This document shows positions 17,960 to 25,747 of a stretch of DNA of 64,000 nucleotides, in pieces. The position numbers and the translations under genes were made by a program. Location of the stretch: positions 152,118 through 216,117 of the forward strand of contig JAGDZJ010000005.1 in NCBI GenBank assembly GCA_049115955.1. Reading direction: 5' to 3'. Origin of the DNA: Salinispirillum sp049115955. GTDB lineage: Bacteria > Pseudomonadota > Gammaproteobacteria > Pseudomonadales > Natronospirillaceae. Numbering within the stretch: position 1 is the stretch's first letter; each line of letters starts with the position of its first letter. Below the pieces are notes generated by a model. That model was not told where the DNA came from. It saw only the letters and a program-made list of their open reading frames with translations, and made no database searches.

Positions 17960-18811
17960 TTATTTCTCTTGCTCGATGAGGCCTTTGACAAAAAACTTCT
18001 GCATCACAATGACCACCACCACGGGCGGCAGCATGGCCAATACCGTTGTGGTCATGATGATGTTCCAGGGCACATTGCCCTCGCCAGCCGTCATCAAACG
18101 CTTGATGACCATCACAATGGTGTAGTAATTCTCGTCGGTGGTGATCAACAGTGGCCACAGATACTGGTTCCAACCGTATATAAACAGAATGACGAACAAC
18201 GCCGCTATGTTGTTCACCGACAATGGCAACAGGATGTCTTTAAAGAACTTAAAAGGCCCCGCCCCGTCGATGCGCGCTGCTTCTACCAGCGAACTGGGAA
18301 TCGACAAGAAGAACTGCCGAAACAAGAAGGTCGCCGTAGCGCTGGCGATCAACGGAATGGTCAGGCCAGCGTACGAGTTCAGCATGCCCAAACGCGCCAC
18401 GACCTCGTAAGTGGGCAGAATCCGCACCTCCACCGGCAGCATCAAAGTCAGGAAGATCAACCAAAAGCAGGTACGACGGAACGGAAAGCGGAAATACACG
18501 ATGGCGTAAGCCGACATCAGTGAAATCACTATTTTGCCGACCGCGATGACCATGGCCATAATAAAACTGTTCCACATCATCCACGAAGCCGACACGGTAA
18601 CACCCAGCACCCGCTCGTCGTTTTGCCAGACGCGACGGAAGTTATCCAAGCCCTGCTCGCCAAACCACAGGGGCATGACACCAGAGACGAAGGAGCTGGA
18701 GGTGTTGGTCGAGGCCACCAAAGCGATCCAGATCGGAAAGCCGATGATGCCTATACCCAGAATAAGCACAATATGCCGCAGTGCGGACAACCAAGGGCGA
18801 TTCTCTATCAT
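17960..18811 (-). CDS. ugpE: sn-glycerol-3-phosphate ABC transporter permease UgpE
   Basis: One half of the inner-membrane channel of the Ugp importer. The 283-residue protein has about six membrane segments, the first at about 10-32, and the permease EAA loop VEAARIDGAGPFKFFKDILLPLS (about 193-215) that docks onto UgpC. Length equals the usual UgpE (281). It abuts ugpA with a one-base overlap of stop and start regions at 18811 and precedes ugpC by 16 bp, so subunits are made together. Confidence 0.93.
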   Translation of the reverse strand: MIENRPWLSALRHIVLILGIGIIGFPIWIALVASTNTSSSFVSGVMPLWFGEQGLDNFRRVWQNDERVLGVTVSASWMMWNSFIMAMVIAVGKIVISLMSAYAIVYFRFPFRRTCFWLIFLTLMLPVEVRILPTYEVVARLGMLNSYAGLTIPLIASATATFLFRQFFLSIPSSLVEAARIDGAGPFKFFKDILLPLSVNNIAALFVILFIYGWNQYLWPLLITTDENYYTIVMVIKRLMTAGEGNVPWNIIMTTTVLAMLPPVVVVIVMQKFFVKGLIEQEK

Positions 18812-19692
18812 CAGTATTGCACCTTCCGCTCGACGTACCGAAATTGAATGACCGTCAGGGTGATCACCAGAATCATCAAGATCACCGACTGCGCCGCTGA
18901 GCTGCCGAGATCAAGGCCAACAAAGCCATCTTCATACACCTTGTACACCAAGGTGCGGGTGGAGTTGTCCGGGCCGCCTAAAGTAGTGGCGTGAATGACA
19001 CCAAAAGTCTCGAAGAAGGCATACACCACGTTCACCACCAGCAAGAAGAAAGCGGTGGGTGAAAGCAGCGGAAATACAATCTGCCAGAACCGCTTGAACG
19101 GACTCGCACCATCAATCGCAGCCGCTTCAATCAACGATTTAGGAATGGCCTGCATACCGGCCAAGAAGAAAATGAAGTTGTAACTCACCTGTTTCCACGC
19201 CGAGGCAATCACCACCACGGCCATGGCTTCGCCACCGTTCACATAGTGGTTCCAGTGGTAGCCCACAAACTTCATCCAATAAGGCAAGATACCCATAGAA
19301 GGGTTAAACATCAGCCACCAGAGTACGGCTGCGACAACCGGTGCCACAGCATAAGGCCAGATCAACAGGGTTTTATACGTGCCTGCGCCCTTGATCACTC
19401 GGTCAGCCATTGCGGCCAGCAAAAGCGCGACCGCCATGCCGGAAAAAGCCACCATGGCGCTGAAAGCAAAGGTGACGCGCATGGAATTCCAATACTCGTC
19501 ATCTTGAAACAGATAGATAAAATTCTCGAACCAGACGAATTCGCGCGAAAAGCCAAAGGCGTCTTCAATAAGGAACGATTGATACAATGCCTGACCCGCA
19601 GGCCAGAGAAAGAATACTATGGTCACAGCCAATTGCGGTGCCAACAGAAAGTAGGGCAGCACCTTGTTATTAAATACCACGGTATCGTGCAT
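18811..19692 (-). CDS. ugpA: sn-glycerol-3-phosphate ABC transporter permease UgpA
   Basis: Partner permease of UgpE. From ATG 19692 the product is 293 residues (MHDTVVFNNKVLPYFLLAPQ), matching the 295 of E. coli UgpA; an in-frame extension to 19758 adds a cysteine-rich stretch unlike the family and is not used. Six membrane segments are predicted and the EAA loop reads IEAAAIDGASPFKRFWQIVF. The 115 bp between this start and the ugpB stop is the widest gap inside the operon and may hold processing or partial termination that keeps UgpB more abundant. Confidence 0.92.
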   Translation of the reverse strand: MHDTVVFNNKVLPYFLLAPQLAVTIVFFLWPAGQALYQSFLIEDAFGFSREFVWFENFIYLFQDDEYWNSMRVTFAFSAMVAFSGMAVALLLAAMADRVIKGAGTYKTLLIWPYAVAPVVAAVLWWLMFNPSMGILPYWMKFVGYHWNHYVNGGEAMAVVVIASAWKQVSYNFIFFLAGMQAIPKSLIEAAAIDGASPFKRFWQIVFPLLSPTAFFLLVVNVVYAFFETFGVIHATTLGGPDNSTRTLVYKVYEDGFVGLDLGSSAAQSVILMILVITLTVIQFRYVERKVQY

Positions 19693-19807
19693 AGAAACGC
19701 TCACCAGACAGTAACGGCACAGCCCCAACATCACGTTGAGGCTGTGCCTTGCGATCACATCGCGTCAATGGCGGCCATCAAAGCCGCCGTCACCCAGTCA
19801 ACAGCAA

Positions 19808-21109
19808 TCAGCGATTAGCACGCTCAAAACGACGCAGTTGCTCGTTGCCGCGCTGTACAGCACGATCCAACGCTTGCTGTGCCGTCGCACTGCCGTTCCA
19901 TACCGACTCCAAAGACTCATCAATGATGCTGCGGATCTGTGGGAAGTTACCCAGACGCACACCCATAGAGTTGTCTGTTGGCTCAACCGACGTCATCTGC
20001 TTGATGGAAGTGTCTGTGCCAGGGTTTTGCGTGTAGAAGTTCTGACGCTCAGACAGCTCAATGGCTGAGTAAGTGATTGGCAGGTAACCAGTGAACTGGT
20101 GCCAATCGGCCTGCACTTCCGGTACGGCGAGGTAGTCATAGAAGGCGGCTACGGCGCGGTAAGCGTCTTCATCGTGACCGCGCAAAGTCCACAGGGTTGC
20201 ACCACCAATGATGGTGTTCTGTGGCGTTTCGATGACGTTGTCCCAATACGGCAATGAACTTACACCGAACTCAAACTGCGCATTGGCATTGATACCGGCA
20301 TAACCCGCAGAAGACTCGGTATACATACCGCATTCTTGACCGTAGAACTTCGCTGAACCTTCGTTAGTACGACCGGAATAGCTGAAGATTCCGTCGCGCT
20401 GCCACTGGCCCATACGCTCAACGTGAGCCACTTGCACCGGGCCATTGAAGACCAGCTCGGTATCCAAACCACCAAAACCGTTCATTTGCGTGGCGAACGG
20501 CACGTCATGACGGGCCGACAGGTTTTCGAGGTGAATCCACGACTGCCAAGCGGTGGTGAAACCACAGGCGTAACCGGCGCCCAACAACGCCTCACCGAAC
20601 TCTTCCATTTCGTCCCACGTGCGTGGGCCGCGATCCGGCAGACCGGCTTTTTGGAAAGCTTCTTTATTGTAATACAGCACCGGCGTCGAGCTGTTGAACG
20701 GCATCGACAGCATGTTGCCGTCTTCGTCCGCGTAGTAACCGGTCACACTGCTTAAATAGTTGTCGGGTTCAAAATTACGGCCATGCTGCTCCATCAACTG
20801 GTAAGCAGGATACACCGCACCTTCAGCGGCCATCATGGTAGCGGTGCCCACTTCATACACCTGCACAATGGCAGGCTGCTGACCCGAACGGAAGGCCGCG
20901 ATGGCACCGGTCATGGTGTCGTTGTAGTTACCCCGGTAACTCGCGGTAACCTGATACTCGCTTTGCGACGCATTGAAACCGGCCACAACATCTTCGACCT
21001 TCTCACCCAATGCACCACCCATGGCGTGCCAAAATTGAATTTCCGTAGTAGCCATTGCAGGGGCTGCACTCAGCGACGCAACAACGGCGGCAATCAATGT
21101 CTTTTTCAT
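19808..21109 (-). CDS. ugpB: sn-glycerol-3-phosphate-binding periplasmic protein UgpB
   Basis: The periplasmic receptor that captures glycerol 3-phosphate and glycerophosphodiesters for UgpAEC. The 433-residue precursor has a clear signal peptide (MKKTLIAAVVASLSAAPAMA, cut near A20/A21) and the family start of the mature protein, TEIQFWHAMGGALGEKVE. Later hallmark segments include YNDTMTGAIAAFRSGQQPAIVQVYEVGTATM and MPFNSSTPVLYYNKEAF. Length is near the 438 of E. coli UgpB. It heads the minus-strand operon ugpBAEC-ugpQ-HAD-Na/Pi. An SD-like GAGGAAAAC precedes the ATG. In E. coli ugp is controlled by PhoB and catabolite repression; I found no tandem Pho box upstream here. Confidence 0.95.
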   Translation of the reverse strand: MKKTLIAAVVASLSAAPAMATTEIQFWHAMGGALGEKVEDVVAGFNASQSEYQVTASYRGNYNDTMTGAIAAFRSGQQPAIVQVYEVGTATMMAAEGAVYPAYQLMEQHGRNFEPDNYLSSVTGYYADEDGNMLSMPFNSSTPVLYYNKEAFQKAGLPDRGPRTWDEMEEFGEALLGAGYACGFTTAWQSWIHLENLSARHDVPFATQMNGFGGLDTELVFNGPVQVAHVERMGQWQRDGIFSYSGRTNEGSAKFYGQECGMYTESSAGYAGINANAQFEFGVSSLPYWDNVIETPQNTIIGGATLWTLRGHDEDAYRAVAAFYDYLAVPEVQADWHQFTGYLPITYSAIELSERQNFYTQNPGTDTSIKQMTSVEPTDNSMGVRLGNFPQIRSIIDESLESVWNGSATAQQALDRAVQRGNEQLRRFERANR

Positions 21110-21144
21110 ACTGTTTTCCTCAGTGTTTTTATTGTTGTGGCAGT

Positions 21145-21177
21145 TTCATATGCACACTCATAAGAACAGCATATGAA
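21145..21177. promoter_or_regulatory. inverted repeat upstream of ugpB, candidate operator
   Basis: TTCATATGC (21145-21153) and its reverse complement GCATATGAA (21169-21177) are separated by 15 bp and lie 36-68 bp upstream of the ugpB ATG. A second pseudo-palindrome, GTTTTT-N5-AAAAAC, is at 21232-21248. Position and symmetry suit a regulator binding site, but the cognate regulator is unknown. Confidence 0.35.
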
Positions 21178-21396
21178 CTCAAGGCCACCCAATCTAACGC
21201 ATACATTTTCATTTTGTCACTACCTTATGACGTTTTTATGGCAAAAACGAAAACCTCATTGTCATTTTTGCTGAACAGTATTATTCATTTGAACATTCGT
21301 GAGTTCTGCACAGTAATCAATCACTATTCGGTAAATTGCCGGGTTATGCAGTAAACTACCTGCCCCGAAAACGCTGGCCAAAACATGGAGCTCCGC

Positions 21397-22056
21397 ATGC
21401 CCTTGCTACCCTATGAAGAAATCAACCCGTCTGCGCCCGCTGATAGCGCGGTGATTTGGTTACACGGACTAGGCGCAGATGGTCACGACTTCGTACCCAT
21501 CGTGCCGGAGCTCAAATTGCCCAGTACGCTGGCCACTCGTTTCATATTTCCACATGCACCCAGCCTGCCCGTCACCGTCAACGGTGGCATGGTCATGCCC
21601 GCGTGGTACGACATTTTGGACATCAGTATTGACCGCAAAGTGGATGTCGAGCAGTTGTCTGCGTCTGCAACTGCGATACTGGAATTGGTACAGCAGGAAA
21701 TCGATCGGGGCATCGACTCAAAGCGGATCGTCTTGGCAGGCTTCTCACAAGGCGGCGCAGTGGCCTATCACGCCGCACTGGGTTGTGACAAACCTTTGGC
21801 CGGGCTGCTGGCCATGTCGACTTACTTTGCCACCGCCGACAACCTAACCCCGCACCCGAACAATGCTGAACTGCCCGTGTTGATTCAACACGGCGACCAG
21901 GACCCCATCGTCCCAGAGCAGCTAGGCCGCGCCGCCCAAAGCCGCCTAACCGCCATGGGTTACAAACCGGAATATCAGGTTTACCCCATGCCGCATTCAG
22001 TGCACCCGCAACAGGTTCAAGCGATCAGTCAGTGGCTACAGGCGGTACTCAATTGA
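21397..22056 (+). CDS. Carboxylesterase / acyl-protein thioesterase-like alpha/beta hydrolase
   Basis: A 219-residue alpha/beta hydrolase of the phospholipase/carboxylesterase family (EstB, human APT1), which cleaves short to medium acyl esters or thioesters. It has the oxyanion region WLHGLGADGHDF, the nucleophile elbow GFSQGG, the acid in HGDQDPIVP and the histidine in YPMPHSVHP. The ATG at 21397 is preferred over 21385 because GGAG lies six bases before it. No signal peptide is present, so it should be cytosolic. It is divergent from ugpB and 31 bp upstream of mtgA on the same strand. The natural substrate is unknown. Confidence 0.9.
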   Translation: MPLLPYEEINPSAPADSAVIWLHGLGADGHDFVPIVPELKLPSTLATRFIFPHAPSLPVTVNGGMVMPAWYDILDISIDRKVDVEQLSASATAILELVQQEIDRGIDSKRIVLAGFSQGGAVAYHAALGCDKPLAGLLAMSTYFATADNLTPHPNNAELPVLIQHGDQDPIVPEQLGRAAQSRLTAMGYKPEYQVYPMPHSVHPQQVQAISQWLQAVLN

Positions 22057-22087
22057 TCAACGACACGCCACATACGAGCGCAACCAT

Positions 22088-22804
22088 ATGATACGCAGAC
22101 TGATACGGCGATTACTGCGCTGGGGATTTTTGCTCGGTCTGCTGTTCGTCACTGTGAGCCTACTGATGGTCGCGCCACTGCGCTGGGTGAATCCCGTCAC
22201 CTCGATGGTGATCTTAGAGCGTTGGTGGACCGGCGGTGACGACTTCGAACTGCGGCAAGACTGGTTGAGCTGGGATGACATACCACGCCACGCAGCGTTG
22301 GCGGTAGTAGCGTCGGAAGACCAATTATTCCCACAGCATCGTGGTTTCGACTTGGAATCCATTGCGCAAGCGGTACAAGAGCGTGAGCAACGCGGGCAAT
22401 TACGCGGCGCCAGCACCATCAGCCAGCAAGTAGCGCGGAACATGTATCTCTGGACCGGCCGCAGCTGGGTGCGCAAAGGCTTGGAAGCCTGGTTTACCTT
22501 GCTACTGGAACTGACCGTACCCAAGCACCGCATTCTGGAGATTTACCTGAACATCGCAGAGTGGGGGCCAAACGGAGTGTTCGGCTTGGAAGCCGCCGCA
22601 CAGTATCATTTTAATCGCTCGGCGGATCGCTTGATTCCGTACCAGAGTGCCTTATTGGCCGCGACCTTACCCAGCCCGGCACGCTATACACCGGGGCGTG
22701 CTACGCCTTATATGCGCGAACGGGCGAATTGGATTATTAACCAGCAGAGGATGTTGGGTGGGACGGCTTGGTTGGCACCGATAGAGCCAGTTGAGCCGAA
22801 CTGA
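22088..22804 (+). CDS. mtgA: Monofunctional biosynthetic peptidoglycan transglycosylase
   Basis: MtgA polymerises glycan strands from lipid II at the inner membrane. The 238-residue protein has an N-terminal anchor (about 13-31, GFLLGLLFVTVSLLMVA) and the GT51 motifs: EDQLFPQHRGFD with the catalytic glutamate, RGASTISQQVARNMYLW, KHRILEIYLNIAEWG with the second catalytic glutamate, and GLEAAAQYHF. Length fits the usual 230-245 residues. It has no transpeptidase domain, unlike class A PBPs. It follows the esterase after 31 bp, possibly sharing its promoter. Confidence 0.95.
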   Translation: MIRRLIRRLLRWGFLLGLLFVTVSLLMVAPLRWVNPVTSMVILERWWTGGDDFELRQDWLSWDDIPRHAALAVVASEDQLFPQHRGFDLESIAQAVQEREQRGQLRGASTISQQVARNMYLWTGRSWVRKGLEAWFTLLLELTVPKHRILEIYLNIAEWGPNGVFGLEAAAQYHFNRSADRLIPYQSALLAATLPSPARYTPGRATPYMRERANWIINQQRMLGGTAWLAPIEPVEPN

Positions 22805-22938
22805 TCGAAACCTTATGATCATCAACGACGTAGGCTGATCTATGGGTATCAATCGAGCGTTTGTTTTAGCGAATAAACAACTCATAGGTAAGTGTTAGTG
22901 CTCACGGCACATGGCTATGGCTTGCGTCTATTTGAAGG

Positions 22939-23514
22939 CTACGTCGGCTTTTCTTCATTGACGAGCATATCCATAAATTTTGCAAATCGCCTTTGTCTTG
23001 TTTCGGGTTTCTTTGCACTGGTCAATCCGTGCGCGATGACATAACGACTCGATTTAGTGAGCGTCTTAAAAAATTGTTCTGCTTTCGGCTTGCCCTCCAA
23101 TGCTACTAGGAAGTCTGACGGCACTTTCACATCACTTGCCACATTGGCATTTTCCCACCGACCATCCGCTTGGGCGGAACGAACATGCACAAGTCCTGGG
23201 TTCTTCATACGTCCCTCGCTCATTAGCGCTTCTGCATGCTCTTTATTCCTTTTCGACCAACTGCTCCGAGCTTTCCTAGGGGTAATACGCTGAATATAGG
23301 TATGCTCATCCAGTGACTTTTTGACACCATCAATCCACCCCCAGCAAAGCGACTCAATCACTACATCATCCCAAGTCACGCTGGAAATTCCGGTGCTTTT
23401 CTTAAAGATCTTTACCCACAATTCATTTTCAGTAGCGTGGTGCGCCATAAGCCAACGACCGAGATCTTTTGGCTCAGCAAAGGCCATAATTTTTACTGGA
23501 TCGGCTTCCGGCAT
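22939..23514 (-). CDS. YdeI/OmpD-associated family protein
   Basis: A 191-residue cytoplasmic protein of the YdeI family, sometimes annotated as bacteriocin-protection proteins; the molecular function is not settled. Family landmarks seen are the N-terminal AFAEPKDLGRWLMAHHATENELWVK, the core DDVVIESLCWGWIDGVKKSLDEHTYIQRITPRKARSSWSKRNK, and the C-terminal AKKPETRQRRFAKFMDML. It starts at ATG 23514 and lies in the AT-richer patchwork between mtgA and the RNase J-like gene, where most genes look acquired. A 46-bp hairpin separates it from the membrane-protein gene upstream. Confidence 0.8.
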   Translation of the reverse strand: MPEADPVKIMAFAEPKDLGRWLMAHHATENELWVKIFKKSTGISSVTWDDVVIESLCWGWIDGVKKSLDEHTYIQRITPRKARSSWSKRNKEHAEALMSEGRMKNPGLVHVRSAQADGRWENANVASDVKVPSDFLVALEGKPKAEQFFKTLTKSSRYVIAHGLTSAKKPETRQRRFAKFMDMLVNEEKPT

Positions 23515-23537
23515 GTCTCTAGTCTCTCAGTAATCAC

Positions 23538-23583
23538 GTTCTACTTGGAGCAAACCGAAGCGTTGGCTTGCTCCAAGTAGAAC
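23538..23583. repeat. 46-bp hairpin between the DUF1761-like and YdeI-like genes
   Basis: Perfect 16-bp arms, GTTCTACTTGGAGCAA at 23538-23553 and the reverse complement at 23568-23583, with a 14-nt loop. It lies 12 bp after the stop of the DUF1761-like gene on the minus strand. It lacks a T-run, so it may stabilise a transcript 3' end, be a weak terminator or be a repeat remnant. Confidence 0.55.
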
Positions 23584-23594
23584 ACTGCCAGCCC

Positions 23595-24011
23595 CTAGTT
23601 CATGACATAGAGAATGGTTGTGGCAATGGAAATGCCAACCAAATGATAGCACCCCGTAATAATCGTATAGTAGATAGGTCTAGGCATATTAGGGTTGATG
23701 GCTATATTTAATGTGTTCGCAACCAAGTAACCAAAACCAACCAAGGCCGTGAACTCCAGCAACTCACCGAACGTCTCGACATTTAGCGCCTTCAATAAAA
23801 TAGCACTAGCGACTGTGACCATGAGCGTGCAAATTGCAGGGCCAACGATAAATATTGGGGCTTGAGGCAGTTCTCTATCGCTACCCCATCCAAGGGCTTC
23901 CATATACTGTTTCTTGAAAAAAACTGCGAACCACAAGGCTCCCAGCATGCAATACAGGAAAAACGCGGCAAAGACTGCAAAAGGGTTCAACTGCGGTAGC
24001 ATCGTTAACAT
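23595..24011 (-). CDS. DUF1761-like small membrane protein
   Basis: A 138-residue protein with four predicted membrane helices (about 8-28, 50-70, 82-103, 117-137), resembling the DUF1761 family. The family marker pattern LGALWFAVFFKKQYMEALGW is present near the first loop. The preferred start is ATG 24011 (MLTMLPQLNPF), with AGGA just upstream on the minus strand; the longer frame to 24062 adds an unlikely polar lead. It is 68 bp downstream of the WYL regulator on the same strand and may be its target. Function unknown. Confidence 0.7.
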   Translation of the reverse strand: MLTMLPQLNPFAVFAAFFLYCMLGALWFAVFFKKQYMEALGWGSDRELPQAPIFIVGPAICTLMVTVASAILLKALNVETFGELLEFTALVGFGYLVANTLNIAINPNMPRPIYYTIITGCYHLVGISIATTILYVMN

Positions 24012-24079
24012 ACATTGTCCTCCAAAGGTTTGAAGGCACAGTATGAACCTGTGTTGAGACAACCCTATGTCACAGTAGT

Positions 24080-24778
24080 TTATCGACTTTTCGTTTGTTC
24101 AAAGAGCTCCTCTAACGTTATGTTGTGAGCAGAAAAACTTAGCTCAAGCAACTCAAAGCCTACGATTCTATCCAGCCTGAAGTACCGAAAATCATCACGC
24201 AGTTGGCAAAATGCTATCATCCACCAAGCATCGGCAGAGCTGACGATAGCAAAGGGCTCAACGACGCGTTCAGTGATCTGATTTCTTTGGTCGCAATAGC
24301 GAATTTTAATGAGCTTGAAGTTTGTCAGTGCAGATTGTATGTCAGAAAGATAGTTGCTGGTGCTGCTCGAACCTATGACGTTTTTCAACATCATTCGATC
24401 AGAAAGCAGTTGTATTTTTTTCCTTTGGTCCGGCGCCAACGCCAATTCAATTTTTTTAACAACGTTTGTATATATGTCTATAATCGATTTATCACTAGAT
24501 TTAAATATCAAATGCTTAACTGCAATTAATACATTAGCCTCAGCTTCACTAAGCATCAACGGCAAGGTTTTAAACCCGTCGACCAGCTTGTAACCTTTAT
24601 TCCCGTCTAAATATATAGGCACCCCTGCATCTTCTAGTGCTCGTATGTCTCGATAAATTGTGCGAGTAGACACCTCGAACTCTTTAGATAACCTTTTTGC
24701 GGTGACAACAGAGTTAACTTGTAAGTAAGTATAAATTGAATAAAGGCGTGAAAGCCTCTTTTTGTCATCAACACTCAT
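24080..24778 (-). CDS. WYL-domain transcriptional regulator (YafY/DeoR-type)
   Basis: A 232-residue DNA-binding regulator. The N-terminal winged helix-turn-helix is at about 6-60 (RLYSIYTYLQVNSVVTAKRLSKEFEVSTRTIYRDIRAL). The C-terminal WYL domain at about 140-215 (ADAWWMIAFCQLRDDFRYFRLDRIVGF) senses ligands, often nucleic acid fragments or nucleotides. The gene is clearly AT-richer than most of the window, which suggests transfer. Its ATG lies 4 bp beyond the stop of the decayed yoeB frame, so it may now be read from that remnant's transcript. Downstream on the same strand are the DUF1761-like and YdeI-like genes, its likeliest targets. Confidence 0.85.
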   Translation of the reverse strand: MSVDDKKRLSRLYSIYTYLQVNSVVTAKRLSKEFEVSTRTIYRDIRALEDAGVPIYLDGNKGYKLVDGFKTLPLMLSEAEANVLIAVKHLIFKSSDKSIIDIYTNVVKKIELALAPDQRKKIQLLSDRMMLKNVIGSSSTSNYLSDIQSALTNFKLIKIRYCDQRNQITERVVEPFAIVSSADAWWMIAFCQLRDDFRYFRLDRIVGFELLELSFSAHNITLEELFEQTKSR

Positions 24779-24781
24779 TAT

Positions 24782-24943
24782 TCATACCCTCTCAGAACAA
24801 CACGCCACCGAAGTTGTCGATAACAATAAAAGATATTCGCATACAGTCACACAAAAATGTTGATGAGCCCGCTTGTCTTCGGGCGTGCCAGTAAGATAAT
24901 CGCTCCGCACTTTGTCTGTCCATGGCAGCAAACGACTACTCAT
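24782..24943 (-). pseudogene. decayed yoeB-type toxin gene
   Basis: The frame opens MSSRLLPWTDKVRSDYL, which matches the start of YoeB toxins (MSSRLLxWTDxAWxDYL), then loses similarity. A shifted frame further on gives DCMR-like YoeB residues, so at least one frameshift is present. The open frame ends after 53 codons against about 84 in YoeB, and the catalytic residues of the C-terminal half are missing. The ATG overlaps the antitoxin stop by eight bases, as in intact yefM-yoeB pairs. The toxin should be inactive. Confidence 0.65.
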
Positions 24944-25178
24944 CCATCAGGTCTCTTTGCGTGCTTTTCCCTGCTTTGAATTGCTCAATAGAGCGATTCA
25001 AGTGCTTCGCATTGGCTGGTGAACGCAACAAGTGAACCGTCGTCTCCATCAGACTGTTGTAGTAGGCCAGAGACATCACCACAGCACCTTCGACATCACG
25101 ATGGATAATCACCGTTGTATCCGCGTCATTCACCACGGAATCCAACACCGCTTTTAAGCCATTTTTGGCTTCTGTAAA
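24936..25178 (-). pseudogene. 5'-truncated YefM/Phd-type antitoxin gene
   Basis: Residues FTEAKNGLKAVLDSVVNDAD followed by TTVIIHRDVEGAVVMSLAYYNSLMET align with YefM antitoxins. The similarity begins only at about residue 6 of the family. Upstream the frame runs into a 38-bp palindrome (25179-25216) and a TAA, so the native start codon, ribosome site and promoter are gone. An internal GTG at 25148 could initiate a 70-residue product lacking part of the DNA-binding N-terminus. With the toxin also broken, the pair is a relic. Confidence 0.7.
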
Positions 25179-25216
25179 TGACTGGACTTACCCCGGTACC
25201 GGGGTAAGTCCAGTCA
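25179..25216. repeat. 38-bp perfect palindrome with no spacer
   Basis: The sequence reads TGACTGGACTTACCCCGG up to its centre GGTACC and then mirrors exactly, with no mismatch and no loop. It starts at the very base where antitoxin similarity ends. It could be a rearrangement scar, two abutting repeat ends, a strong cruciform, or an assembly artefact. Confidence 0.7.
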
Positions 25217-25273
25217 GTTTAAAGAGGCGTCCGTTTTAATGGGGCAAGATCACGGCCTCCGTGATTGGCCTAG

Positions 25274-25747
25274 TTAAACATCTGACTTCACCGTATCAAT
25301 GTCTTTTATCAACCACTTAAGTAAATCTTTGTTCGTCATTGCCGTGGAACTATTTCCGAGACTCCGCCGAATTGCCAGCAACACATTCCCAAATTCAATT
25401 AGGATGTCTGTACTTTGGCCCTCTCCAAGCTCAGCTCTATAAATAGTTGACCACATGGAATTCCAAGAGGACACCACTTCATCAGAACCAACAAGTACCA
25501 ACTTAAATGATTTTGCCCGATATTCACGTGACTTAATTTTTTTCAATGTCTCTGCTTGGCTTTTCGGAGACAAATCCGAAAACAAGGTTGCAAATGGCAG
25601 CAAAATTTCAAGATAGATTTGAGCTGCTTCTTCTTGTAGAGATTCCTCGACTCTGCGTTTGGCTTCGAGTTTTGACTTCAGAAGCCATCCGGCGCCACCA
25701 CCAATCAAAGTTAATAAAACAGGTGCAAGATTACTTAGCCAATCCAA
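25274..25747 (-). CDS. Membrane-anchored protein of unknown function
   Basis: A 157-residue product from a TTG start at 25747 with AAGGAG nine bases upstream. It has one N-terminal membrane segment (about 6-24, NLAPVLLTLIGGGAGWLL), a charged helix (KSKLEAKRRVEESLQEEAAQ) likely to form a coiled coil, and a helical cytoplasmic domain. I do not recognise the family; similar anchored orphans are common in defence or mobile regions. It lies alone between the antitoxin relic and the structured element at 25988, in AT-rich sequence. Confidence 0.65.
   Translation of the reverse strand: MDWLSNLAPVLLTLIGGGAGWLLKSKLEAKRRVEESLQEEAAQIYLEILLPFATLFSDLSPKSQAETLKKIKSREYRAKSFKLVLVGSDEVVSSWNSMWSTIYRAELGEGQSTDILIEFGNVLLAIRRSLGNSSTAMTNKDLLKWLIKDIDTVKSDV

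Noticed and set aside
21110..21260. Pho box upstream of ugpB
   Set aside because: TGTCAC and TATGACG are present but inverted rather than as the tandem direct repeats of a Pho box.
23538..23583. Integron attC site
   Set aside because: The arms lack the RYYYAAC and GTTRRRY core sites and no integrase is present.
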